The notes under the pieces: model-generated
The model's database searches: none
The model's input: only the letters and a program-made list of their open reading frames with translations
Told to the model about the DNA's origin: nothing
Source: Xanthobacteraceae bacterium
GTDB taxonomy: Bacteria; Pseudomonadota; Alphaproteobacteria; Rhizobiales; Xanthobacteraceae
NCBI GenBank assembly: GCA_030043285.1
Contig: JASHXZ010000466.1
Location: 1-6,340 of the forward strand
Reading direction: 5' to 3'
Length of the DNA stretch: 6,340 bases
Translations under genes and position numbers: made by a program
In this document: positions 1 to 5,364 of the stretch, one piece after another
Numbering within the stretch: position 1 is the stretch's first letter
Layout: every line of letters begins with the position of its first letter

Positions 1-1
1 C

Positions 2-61
2 GTCAATCTGGCGCTCGGCATCGCCACCGTCGTCGCCGGCGGCACCGGGCGGTATTGGTGA
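2..61 (+). CDS. C-terminal tail of an unrecognised protein (partial)
   Basis: Reading from base 2, the frame stays open to a TGA at 59-61 and encodes VNLALGIATVVAGGTGRYW. Nearly every codon ends in G or C, as in the real genes here, which supports true coding. The rest of the gene lies left of the window. The tail is small, hydrophobic and glycine-rich and ends in an aromatic pair; I cannot assign a family from 19 residues. It converges on the ThDP enzyme gene, with a 73-base gap between the two stop codons, so it is not part of that minus-strand unit. Confidence 0.5.
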   Translation, partial: VNLALGIATVVAGGTGRYW

Positions 62-66
62 GCGCC

Positions 67-84
67 AGACGCGAATTCGTGTCT
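67..84. terminator. 18-base near-perfect palindrome between convergent genes, possible terminator
   Basis: AGACGCGAATTCGTGTCT begins six bases after the stop codon of the left-hand gene. It can fold as a 7-bp stem (67-73 with 78-84, including one G-T pair) around an AATT loop. Its place between two converging genes fits a transcription end, and being palindromic it could act in both directions. No T-run follows on either strand, so a standard intrinsic terminator is not shown. It could instead be an RNA 3'-end stabiliser or chance. Confidence 0.3.
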
Positions 85-134
85 CAGCTCGAATCAGGCG
101 GTCACCGAAAGCCGTCGATCGCACCGACGCTGGC

Positions 135-1910
135 CTAGCGCGGCCGCACCACCGTATCGACCAGCGCCGGCTTGCCGGCTTTCACCTGGGCGATGGCGCG
201 GCGCAGTGCGGGAGCGATGTCGGCGGGCTTTTCGATCGGGCCTTCGGCGTACCAGCCCATGCTCTTGGCCATGGAGGCGAAGTCGGGCGCCGGACCGGCG
301 ATGTCCTGGGCGATATAGGCGCGCTCGACCGGCGTGCCGCGATGCTGGGCGACGCGGATCTGGTGCTCCCAATCGTTGTAGTAGGCGCGGTTGTTGTACA
401 TGACGATCAGCATCGGAATGGCGTTCTTCGCCGCACTCCACAGCGCGCCGGCGTCGAACAACAGATCGCCGTCGGGCTGGATGTCGACGACGAGGCGGCC
501 GGTGCTGCGGTGCGCCAAAGCGACGCCGAGCGAGACGCCGATCTGGGTGCCGGTGCCGAGCGCCTGGCCGGGATGGCGGTAGGGCTTATCGAAATCCCAC
601 AGCTTGTAGACCCAGTCCTGCAAATTGCAGGCGGTCAGTACCCAGTCTTCGCTCTTGATGACCTCCCACATCTCGCTGGCGAGTCGCGGCAGCGTGATCG
701 GCAGGCCGTCCCAATCCTTCTTGGCTTCGCCGGCCCATTTCTTGAACAACGCGTCGTGCTTGCCGGCGACCAGCTTGGTGCGGTCGGCGACCTTTTTGGC
801 GAGCGCCGCGTCCTTGGCGATGCGCTCGCCGCATAACCGCGTCAGCTCCGGGATGGCGGTGAGCGTGTCGCCGAGCACACGCAGGCTGCAGGTCGGCATG
901 CGCGCGTAGTCCATCGACCATTTGCTCAAGTTGATCTCGCCGAAGCCGATCTCGATCATCTCGCAGTGCGGCGGATAGTGCGGCACCACCTGGCGCTTGG
1001 TGCGATCGTTGAAGTGCGTCGACTTCTCCCAGTCGCGGGTGTCGAGCGAAACGATCAGATCGGCGTCGCGGAAGATCTCCTTCTCGCAACTCAGATTGAG
1101 CTTGTGGCGGCTCGGGAAATTAAGCCGCGCATGGACGTCGAACACCGCGGCGCCGACCGTTTCGGCGAGCGCGACGAGATTGTCGAAGCCGTCGGCGCTG
1201 CGCGCCACGTACTCGGCCATCAGCACCGGGTATTTGGCGGCCAGGAGCCGGTCGGCGACTTCGGCCAGCGCCAGCGCATCGGCCGCCATCGGCATCGGCA
1301 CCTTGTTGTCGGAGGCTTTCGGCAGCGCCACGTCGCGCGTCAGCGGCTGCTCCTGCAGCCAGGCGTCGTAGCACATGTAGATCGGGCCCTGCGGCTCGGT
1401 CATCATCGCCGCATAGGCGCGGGCGAAAGAATCCGGCACGCCCTCGATGCTGGACGGCTGATAATCCCATTTGACGTAATGGCGCAGCTGCTCGCCGTTG
1501 ACGTTGGCGGTGTGAATCCAGTCGATGAACGGCCGGCGTCGACTCTCATCCATCGGACCAGTGGCGCCGATCACGAAAATCGGACAGCGGTCGATGTAGG
1601 CATAATAGATGCCCATGGTGGCGTGCAGCATGCCGACCACGTCGTGCACGATCGCCGCCATCGGCTTGCCGGTCGCCTTGGCGTAGCCATGCGCGATCTG
1701 CACGGCGATCTTCTCGTGCTGGCACAGCAACAGCGGCGGCTCGTTGCCGCCGTAATTGACCAGCGAATCGTGCAGGCCGCGATACGAGGCGCCGGGATTG
1801 AGCGCGATATAGGGAAAGCCGTAATGCTTGATCAGGTCGACGATGACGTCGGATTGCCAAGCTTTTTTGGCGTAGCTCGATTGTGCATCGGGTTTGGCGA
1901 CGTCGTTCAT
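135..1910 (-). CDS. ThDP-dependent decarboxylase/carboligase-like enzyme (acetolactate synthase / benzoylformate decarboxylase superfamily)
   Basis: The 591-residue product has the usual length and three-part layout of this superfamily: an N-terminal pyrimidine-binding domain (about 15-190), a central domain (about 205-355) and a C-terminal diphosphate-binding domain (about 400-590). NPGASYRGLHDSL (39-50 region) matches the family's NPG loop. QHEKIAVQIAHGYAKATGKP carries the cofactor-activating glutamate at Glu66, so it is not glyoxylate carboligase, which lacks this residue. The Mg/ThDP motif is at 479-507: PDG where most members have GDG, then about 25 residues and an NN pair. Known members cleave or join 2-oxo acids; the substrate here is unknown. 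No signal peptide is visible, so it is cytoplasmic. The ATG is supported by AGGA eight bases upstream (plus-strand 1919-1922). It lies 139 bases behind the [2Fe-2S] gene on the same strand, so it may be co-transcribed or have its own promoter. The superfamily is certain; the reaction is not. Confidence 0.9.
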   Translation of the reverse strand: MNDVAKPDAQSSYAKKAWQSDVIVDLIKHYGFPYIALNPGASYRGLHDSLVNYGGNEPPLLLCQHEKIAVQIAHGYAKATGKPMAAIVHDVVGMLHATMGIYYAYIDRCPIFVIGATGPMDESRRRPFIDWIHTANVNGEQLRHYVKWDYQPSSIEGVPDSFARAYAAMMTEPQGPIYMCYDAWLQEQPLTRDVALPKASDNKVPMPMAADALALAEVADRLLAAKYPVLMAEYVARSADGFDNLVALAETVGAAVFDVHARLNFPSRHKLNLSCEKEIFRDADLIVSLDTRDWEKSTHFNDRTKRQVVPHYPPHCEMIEIGFGEINLSKWSMDYARMPTCSLRVLGDTLTAIPELTRLCGERIAKDAALAKKVADRTKLVAGKHDALFKKWAGEAKKDWDGLPITLPRLASEMWEVIKSEDWVLTACNLQDWVYKLWDFDKPYRHPGQALGTGTQIGVSLGVALAHRSTGRLVVDIQPDGDLLFDAGALWSAAKNAIPMLIVMYNNRAYYNDWEHQIRVAQHRGTPVERAYIAQDIAGPAPDFASMAKSMGWYAEGPIEKPADIAPALRRAIAQVKAGKPALVDTVVRPR

Positions 1911-2049
1911 TTATTTGGTCCTGAATTTAGTGCGCGCACGACTGATGCGAGCCGCTGATCGGGTGGGGCCTTGGTCGCTTGGCTGTCCGGTATTCGCAGC
2001 GGATGATCGCGTCAAGGGCGCCTTCTAGGCGCGGCGATTAACCCACGCG
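1911..2049 (-). promoter_or_regulatory. 139-base gap between [2Fe-2S] gene and ThDP gene with weak promoter-like and palindromic signals
   Basis: No gene is seen here. On the minus strand a good -35-like hexamer TTGACG lies at plus-strand 2010-2015, but at the proper 17-base distance there is only TACCGG (1987-1992), a poor -10. A perfect 10-base palindrome, GTGCGCGCAC, lies at 1930-1939, about 20 bases upstream of the ThDP start codon and next to its ribosome binding site; it might be an operator or chance in GC-rich DNA. The gap is long enough for the ThDP gene to be separately controlled, but no promoter is convincing. Confidence 0.25.
2018..2032 (-). terminator. Short hairpin downstream of the [2Fe-2S] gene, possible attenuator or terminator
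   Basis: On the minus strand GCGCC-TAGAA-GGCGC forms a 5-bp stem, extendable to 6 bp by a T-A pair, leaving a 3-base loop. It lies 17 bases past the TAA of the [2Fe-2S] gene. Only CCTT follows, not a T-run, so strong intrinsic termination is not supported. It could partly uncouple the ThDP gene from the [2Fe-2S] gene. Confidence 0.25.
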
Positions 2050-2502
2050 TTACGTGGCCCCTGCGGCCGCATGGATGGCGGCGCGGATGCGCTGGTACGT
2101 GCCGCAACGGCAGATATTGGTGATCGTCGCGTCGATATCGGCATCGGTCGGCTGTGGCTTTAAGCGCAACAGCGCCACCACCGCCATGATCATGCCGGAC
2201 TGGCAATAGCCGCATTGCGGCACGTCGTGCTCGAGCCAAGCCTGCTGCACCGGATGCAGCTTACCGTTTGCTGCCAGCGCCTCGATGGTGACGATCGGGC
2301 GATCACGCACCTGCGAGATCGGGACTTGGCATGAGCGCGTCGCAGCGCCGCCAAGGTGCACCGTGCAGGCGCCGCATTGGCCGATGCCGCAGCCGTATTT
2401 GGTGCCGGTCAGGCCGACCGTATCGCGCAGCACCCACAACAGCGGCGTGTCGGGCTCGACGTCCACTTGGTGCGATTGTCCGTTCACCGAAATGGCGATC
2501 AT
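2050..2502 (-). CDS. [2Fe-2S] small subunit of a xanthine-dehydrogenase-family molybdenum hydroxylase (IorA/CoxS-like)
   Basis: The 150-residue protein has the standard length and both cluster sites of the family. The N-terminal plant-ferredoxin-type site is Cys38, Cys43, Cys46 and Cys58 ([12 protein letters not shown] context). The C-terminal helical-domain site is Cys97, Cys100, Cys131 and Cys133 (QCGYCQSGM and [11 protein letters not shown]). Such subunits carry electrons from a molybdenum-cytosine-dinucleotide large subunit that hydroxylates N-heterocycles, aldehydes or CO. The CGTYQRIR ending resembles the IorA branch (isoquinoline 1-oxidoreductase type, usually passing electrons to cytochrome rather than NAD), a family impression rather than a test. 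No large or FAD subunit gene flanks it: the next gene downstream encodes the ThDP enzyme. The start ATG has only a weak GAGA-like ribosome site (AGAGACC about 6-12 bases upstream). The gene is divergent from the amidohydrolase operon. Confidence 0.92.
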   Translation of the reverse strand: MIAISVNGQSHQVDVEPDTPLLWVLRDTVGLTGTKYGCGIGQCGACTVHLGGAATRSCQVPISQVRDRPIVTIEALAANGKLHPVQQAWLEHDVPQCGYCQSGMIMAVVALLRLKPQPTDADIDATITNICRCGTYQRIRAAIHAAAGAT

Positions 2503-2539
2503 GCTCGGTCTCTGGGGCGCGGCCAGTCCGCCGGCATCG

Positions 2540-2569
2540 TGTCTAGGAAGTCGTCGACCCCGCGGTCAA
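2540..2569 (-). promoter_or_regulatory. Candidate promoter for the [2Fe-2S] gene
   Basis: On the minus strand TTGACC (plus 2564-2569, five of six matches to the sigma-70 -35 box) is followed after 18 bases by TAGACA (plus 2540-2545, three of six matches to the -10 box). Transcription would begin roughly 30 bases before the start codon. The -35 is good and the -10 weak, so this is a best guess from consensus matching alone. Confidence 0.3.
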
Positions 2570-2619
2570 GATACCTCACCGCAATCAAAGCGAGAACCAC
2601 AAAACCGCAAGCCATGGGA

Positions 2620-2648
2620 TTGGCGAGTTACGCTCGTTCTGAAATAGT
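2620..2648 (+). promoter_or_regulatory. Candidate promoter for the amidohydrolase/binding-protein operon
   Basis: TTGGCG (2620-2625) and AATAGT (2643-2648) each match the sigma-70 boxes at four of six positions with an ideal 17-base spacer. They sit in the least GC-rich part of the divergent region. The implied leader is about 105-110 bases. A short inverted repeat, CGAG-TTACG-CTCG (2624-2636), overlaps the spacer and could be an operator half-site pair. The evidence is consensus matching only. Confidence 0.35.
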
Positions 2649-2674
2649 TTTGCGTTCAGGTCGCCCATCGAAAA

Positions 2675-2722
2675 CCCTCCAGGGCGGCCACCGCCAGATG
2701 CGCTGCGGTTCCGCACCAGCGC
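2675..2722 (+). repeat. Cluster of short inverted repeats in the leader of the plus-strand operon
   Basis: Consecutive or nested inverted repeats are packed into about 48 bases: CCCT-CC-AGGG (2675-2684), GGCGG-CCA-CCGCC (2683-2695), TGCGG-TT-CCGCA (2704-2715), and GCGCTG paired with CAGCGC (2700-2705 with 2717-2722), which encloses the previous one. They lie between the candidate promoter and the ribosome site of the amidohydrolase gene. They could be regulator binding sites or RNA structure in the leader. In GC-rich DNA some such repeats arise by chance. Confidence 0.3.
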
Positions 2723-2762
2723 GCGAAGCTGCACGGCGCATTGAGAACGGGAGACATGGCAG

Positions 2763-3473
2763 ATGAGTGGCGATTTCGAAGACCATTGCTGGCACAATGT
2801 GGTTTCGCCCGACGACCTCGAAGTCTATTCCGCCTATCGGCGCACGACGTTCGTCGGGCCGGCGCCGGCGCTGCTCGCTATCGACCTGTACGAGCTTGCT
2901 TATCGGGGCGGCGCCAAGCTGCCGGTGGAACTCTTCAAGTCCTATCCGAGCGCCTGCGGGCGTTACGCCTACGAGGCGATCGAGCCGACCAAGCACTTGT
3001 TCGCTGCGGCGCGGGCGGCCGGCCTGCCGACCTTTTATTCGACCGGCGACATGCGCAGCGAAAGCCGGCCCGACATTGTCGGCGCCACCAAGCGCAACAA
3101 GTCTTCGGTCGATCCCGCCGATTACGCGATCCGGCCGGAATTCAAGCCGCAAAAAGGCGACGTCGTCATCACCAAGCAGCGCGCCAGCGCGTTCTACGGC
3201 ACGCCGCTCGCCGCGCATCTCACCCAGCTCGGCATCCAGACGCTGATCATTTGCGGCGAAAGCACGTCGGGCTGCGTGCGCGCCAGCGCGGTCGATGCCT
3301 ATTCGCACGGTTATCACGTCGTTCTGGTCGAGGAATGCTGCTTCGACCGCAGCACGCTATCGCACAAGGTCAACCTGTTCGACATGCACCACAAATATGT
3401 CGACGTGATGCACGTCGATGAAGTGATCGCGCACCTCGCCGCATCGAGCCCGGCTGTGAAGAAGGCGAGCTGA
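2763..3473 (+). CDS. Isochorismatase-family cysteine amidohydrolase (N-carbamoylsarcosine/maleamate amidohydrolase-like)
   Basis: The 236-residue protein has the isochorismatase-like fold with an intact cysteine-hydrolase triad: Asp41 in ALLAIDLYEL, Lys138 in VITKQRASAF, and nucleophile Cys171 in ESTSGCVRASAVDAY. The GxSTSGC loop before the cysteine fits the cis-peptide/oxyanion region. Members with this triad hydrolyse amide or carbamoyl bonds (N-carbamoylsarcosine amidase, maleamate amidohydrolase, ureidoacrylate and biuret hydrolases), releasing ammonia; the exact substrate cannot be read here. Asp and Lys make amidase activity more likely than isochorismatase activity proper. No signal peptide is visible, so it is cytoplasmic. 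The ATG is set by GGGAG (2749-2753) nine bases upstream; an ATG at 2756 is in another frame. It is first in a tight operon with the deacetylase-fold hydrolase, whose start lies two bases after its TGA. Confidence 0.9.
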   Translation: MSGDFEDHCWHNVVSPDDLEVYSAYRRTTFVGPAPALLAIDLYELAYRGGAKLPVELFKSYPSACGRYAYEAIEPTKHLFAAARAAGLPTFYSTGDMRSESRPDIVGATKRNKSSVDPADYAIRPEFKPQKGDVVITKQRASAFYGTPLAAHLTQLGIQTLIICGESTSGCVRASAVDAYSHGYHVVLVEECCFDRSTLSHKVNLFDMHHKYVDVMHVDEVIAHLAASSPAVKKAS

Positions 3474-3475
3474 AA

Positions 3476-4360
3476 ATGAAGCCCACACGCTACGGTCCGT
3501 TTCCCTATTCGCCGATCATCCATCGTCCGCCGCTCAAATGGCCGAACGGCGCGCACGTGGCGCTGTGGGTGATTCCCAACATCGAGTTTTTTGCGCTCGA
3601 CGAGAGAGTGCCGCCGGGCTCGGGTGGCACCGGCGTGCCGGTGCCCGACGTGCCGACCTGGTCGTCGCGCGATTACGGCAACCGCGTCGGCGTGTTCCGG
3701 CTGATGGAGGTGCTCCACCGCCACCGCATCCGCGCCACCGTGGCGCTCAACAGCGAACTGTGCGCCGAGCATCCGCAAATCATCCAGGAAGGCAACAAGC
3801 TCGACTGGGAATGGATGGGGCATTGCGAAAGCAATACGCGGCGGCTGAATGCCGCCGCGCCCGGCGAGGAGCCGCGCATCATCAAGAATGCGCTCGCCAC
3901 CATCGAGCAGGCGACCGGCGCGCGGCCGCGCGGCTGGCTTGGGTCCGGCCTGCAGGAGACCTGGGACACGCTCGATCTGCTCGCCGCCGAGGGCTGCGAC
4001 TATGTGTGCGACTGGACGAACGACGACCAGCCGTACATCATGACGCTCGACGGCGGGCGCACGCTGGTCAGCGTGCCGTACAGCCACGAGATCAACGATA
4101 AGCCGGCCTTCGAACGGTTCAATCGGACGGCGGAGCAGTTCCGCGACATGATCTGCCGCCAGTTCGATGTCCTGTACCGCGAAGGCGCGCAGTCCGGACG
4201 CGTCATGGCGATTGCGATCCATCCGTATCTGACTGGCGTGCCGCACCGCATCGACGCGTTCGAGGCGGCGTTGGCCTACATCGGCCGGCACCAGCGGGTG
4301 TGGAAAGCGACGGGCGCTGAAATTGCCACCCATTTCCGCGCGCACGCTGCCAAGCACTGA
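3476..4360 (+). CDS. Cytoplasmic polysaccharide-deacetylase-fold (NodB-like) hydrolase, PuuE-allantoinase-like branch
   Basis: The 294-residue protein starts with no signal peptide or membrane segment, unlike secreted chitin or peptidoglycan deacetylases. WPNGAHVALWVIPNIEFF (22-39) matches the first strand of the PuuE-type branch, with Glu37 where classical CE4 enzymes have the metal/catalytic Asp. The histidine motif is GHCESNTR (115-122): His116 is kept but the second ligand is Asn120 instead of His. RGWLGSGLQETWDTLDLL (152-169) is the arginine/glycine loop with the PuuE-like ETxxTLDLL helix; CDWTNDDQPY (178-187) and IHPYLTGVPHR (248-258) are further family signatures, the latter supplying the late His. 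A cytoplasmic small-molecule amide or hydantoin-type ring hydrolase is therefore more likely than a sugar deacetylase. PuuE itself opens allantoin, as I recall without needing metal. AAGG (3462-3465) inside the preceding gene and the 2-base gap suggest translational coupling to the amidohydrolase. Confidence 0.85.
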   Translation: MKPTRYGPFPYSPIIHRPPLKWPNGAHVALWVIPNIEFFALDERVPPGSGGTGVPVPDVPTWSSRDYGNRVGVFRLMEVLHRHRIRATVALNSELCAEHPQIIQEGNKLDWEWMGHCESNTRRLNAAAPGEEPRIIKNALATIEQATGARPRGWLGSGLQETWDTLDLLAAEGCDYVCDWTNDDQPYIMTLDGGRTLVSVPYSHEINDKPAFERFNRTAEQFRDMICRQFDVLYREGAQSGRVMAIAIHPYLTGVPHRIDAFEAALAYIGRHQRVWKATGAEIATHFRAHAAKH

Positions 4361-4372
4361 CGGGAGGACCTC

Positions 4373-5356
4373 ATGCGCCGTGTCAGCCTTTTGCGTTGCG
4401 CCACCGCGCTGACCGCAATCCTGCTCGCCTGCGCGGCCGCGGCGCCGGCGTGCGCCGACGATGAGAAGATCACCTTCGGCACCGTCGGGCAGGCGTCCGC
4501 CAACATGTGGCCGACCTTCATCGCCATGCATAAGGGTTTCTTCGCCGCCGAGGGACTGAAGTCCGATATCGTCTACGTGCAATCGAGCGCCGCCTTGGTG
4601 CAGCAGGTCACCGCCGGCTCGCTCGGCATCAGCATTTCGACCGGATTGGCCGATCCGCTGCGCGCGGTCGGCATGGGCGCGCCAGTTGCGGTGCTGCGCA
4701 TCGAGGTACAGGCTCCCCCCTATGATCTGGTCGCCAAGCCGAGCATCAAGACGCTCGCCGACCTGAAAGGCAAGCTGATCTCGCTCGGCGGACCAAAGGA
4801 CATCACGCGCATCTATGTGGAGCGCATGCTGGCGCCGAGCGGCATCAAGCGCGGCGACTTCGACATGGTGTTTGCCGGCGCCACCACGGCGCGCGCGGCG
4901 GCGCTGATGGCCGGCGCGGTCGACGCCGCGATCTTGCTGCCGGCGTTCAATTTTCAGGCCATCCAAAAAGGCTTCCACAGCCTCGGCCTGACGGTCGATT
5001 ACGCCAAAGACCTGCCGTTCAGCGGCATGGCGGTCAACATTCCGTGGGCCGAAGCCCATAAGGACATGCTGGCGAAGGTGATGCGGGCGGAGAACCGCAG
5101 CATTGCGTGGTTCGAGGACGGCGCCAATCGCGCGGAGGCCGTGCAGATCCTGCAGAGCGAGAGCCACTTGAGCAAGGACGACACCGAAAAGGCGTACGAC
5201 TTTTTCCGCAACGGCCATTTCTTCGAACCGACCGGCAAAGTATCGCGCGCAAAACTCGCGGCGCTGGCCAAGGCGATGGAGAGCCTGGGCGACCTGCCCG
5301 GAGCGCTCGATGTCGACAAGGTGATGCTGCCCGGCATCACCCAGGTTTCGGAGTAA
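4373..5356 (+). CDS. ABC transporter periplasmic substrate-binding protein, NMT1/SsuA-like (first of a tandem pair)
   Basis: The 327-residue preprotein opens with an Arg-containing N-terminus, a hydrophobic stretch (about 10-24) and an ACA-DD signal-peptidase site near residues 26-29. An LLAC at 17-20 also resembles a lipobox, so lipid anchoring at Cys20 is a less likely alternative. The mature part is a typical NMT1/THI5/SsuA-class type II binding protein: the MWPTFIAMHKGFFAAEGL start, the LVQQVTAGSLGIS loop, and GAPVAVLRI, LADLKGKLISLGG and AGAVDAAIL. This class binds small organic solutes such as sulfonates, nitrate, pyrimidine precursors or aromatic acids; the ligand cannot be named. A strong GGGAGG (4362-4367) five bases before the ATG fixes the start, 12 bases after the deacetylase-fold gene. 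Aligned by eye with the next gene's product from residue 33 on, roughly half the residues are identical with no gaps. Confidence 0.93.
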   Translation: MRRVSLLRCATALTAILLACAAAAPACADDEKITFGTVGQASANMWPTFIAMHKGFFAAEGLKSDIVYVQSSAALVQQVTAGSLGISISTGLADPLRAVGMGAPVAVLRIEVQAPPYDLVAKPSIKTLADLKGKLISLGGPKDITRIYVERMLAPSGIKRGDFDMVFAGATTARAAALMAGAVDAAILLPAFNFQAIQKGFHSLGLTVDYAKDLPFSGMAVNIPWAEAHKDMLAKVMRAENRSIAWFEDGANRAEAVQILQSESHLSKDDTEKAYDFFRNGHFFEPTGKVSRAKLAALAKAMESLGDLPGALDVDKVMLPGITQVSE

Positions 5357-5364
5357 GTCTTCTT

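Noticed and set aside
113..129. CGTCG-7 bases-CGACG stem next to the ThDP gene stop codon.
   Set aside because: Only 5 bp with a 7-base loop and no T-run; too weak to call a terminator in GC-rich DNA.
135..1910. Glyoxylate carboligase as identity of the ThDP enzyme, tempting because of the PuuE-like neighbour.
   Set aside because: Glyoxylate carboligase lacks the conserved cofactor-activating Glu, whereas this protein keeps it at Glu66, and the remaining motifs do not match.
966..1958. A 330-codon open frame on the plus strand inside the ThDP gene.
   Set aside because: It is antisense to a gene with a full ThDP fold, and its product is low-complexity His/Arg/Val-rich sequence without a domain.
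2585..2797. A 70-codon minus-strand frame across the divergent region.
   Set aside because: It overlaps the start of the amidohydrolase gene, has no family resemblance, and would place coding sequence over the candidate promoter region.
3314..5218. A 634-codon open frame on the minus strand covering the deacetylase-fold gene and most of the first binding-protein gene.
   Set aside because: It lies opposite two genes with clear family motifs and good ribosome sites. Its translation is rich in Arg, Ala, His and Asp with no recognisable domain, typical of antisense frames in GC-rich DNA.
5107..5364. An upstream start at 5107 that would add 86 residues to the second binding protein.
   Set aside because: The extension overlaps the first binding-protein gene in another frame, reads as Arg/Gly-rich filler, and would bury a perfect signal peptide that begins at 5365.
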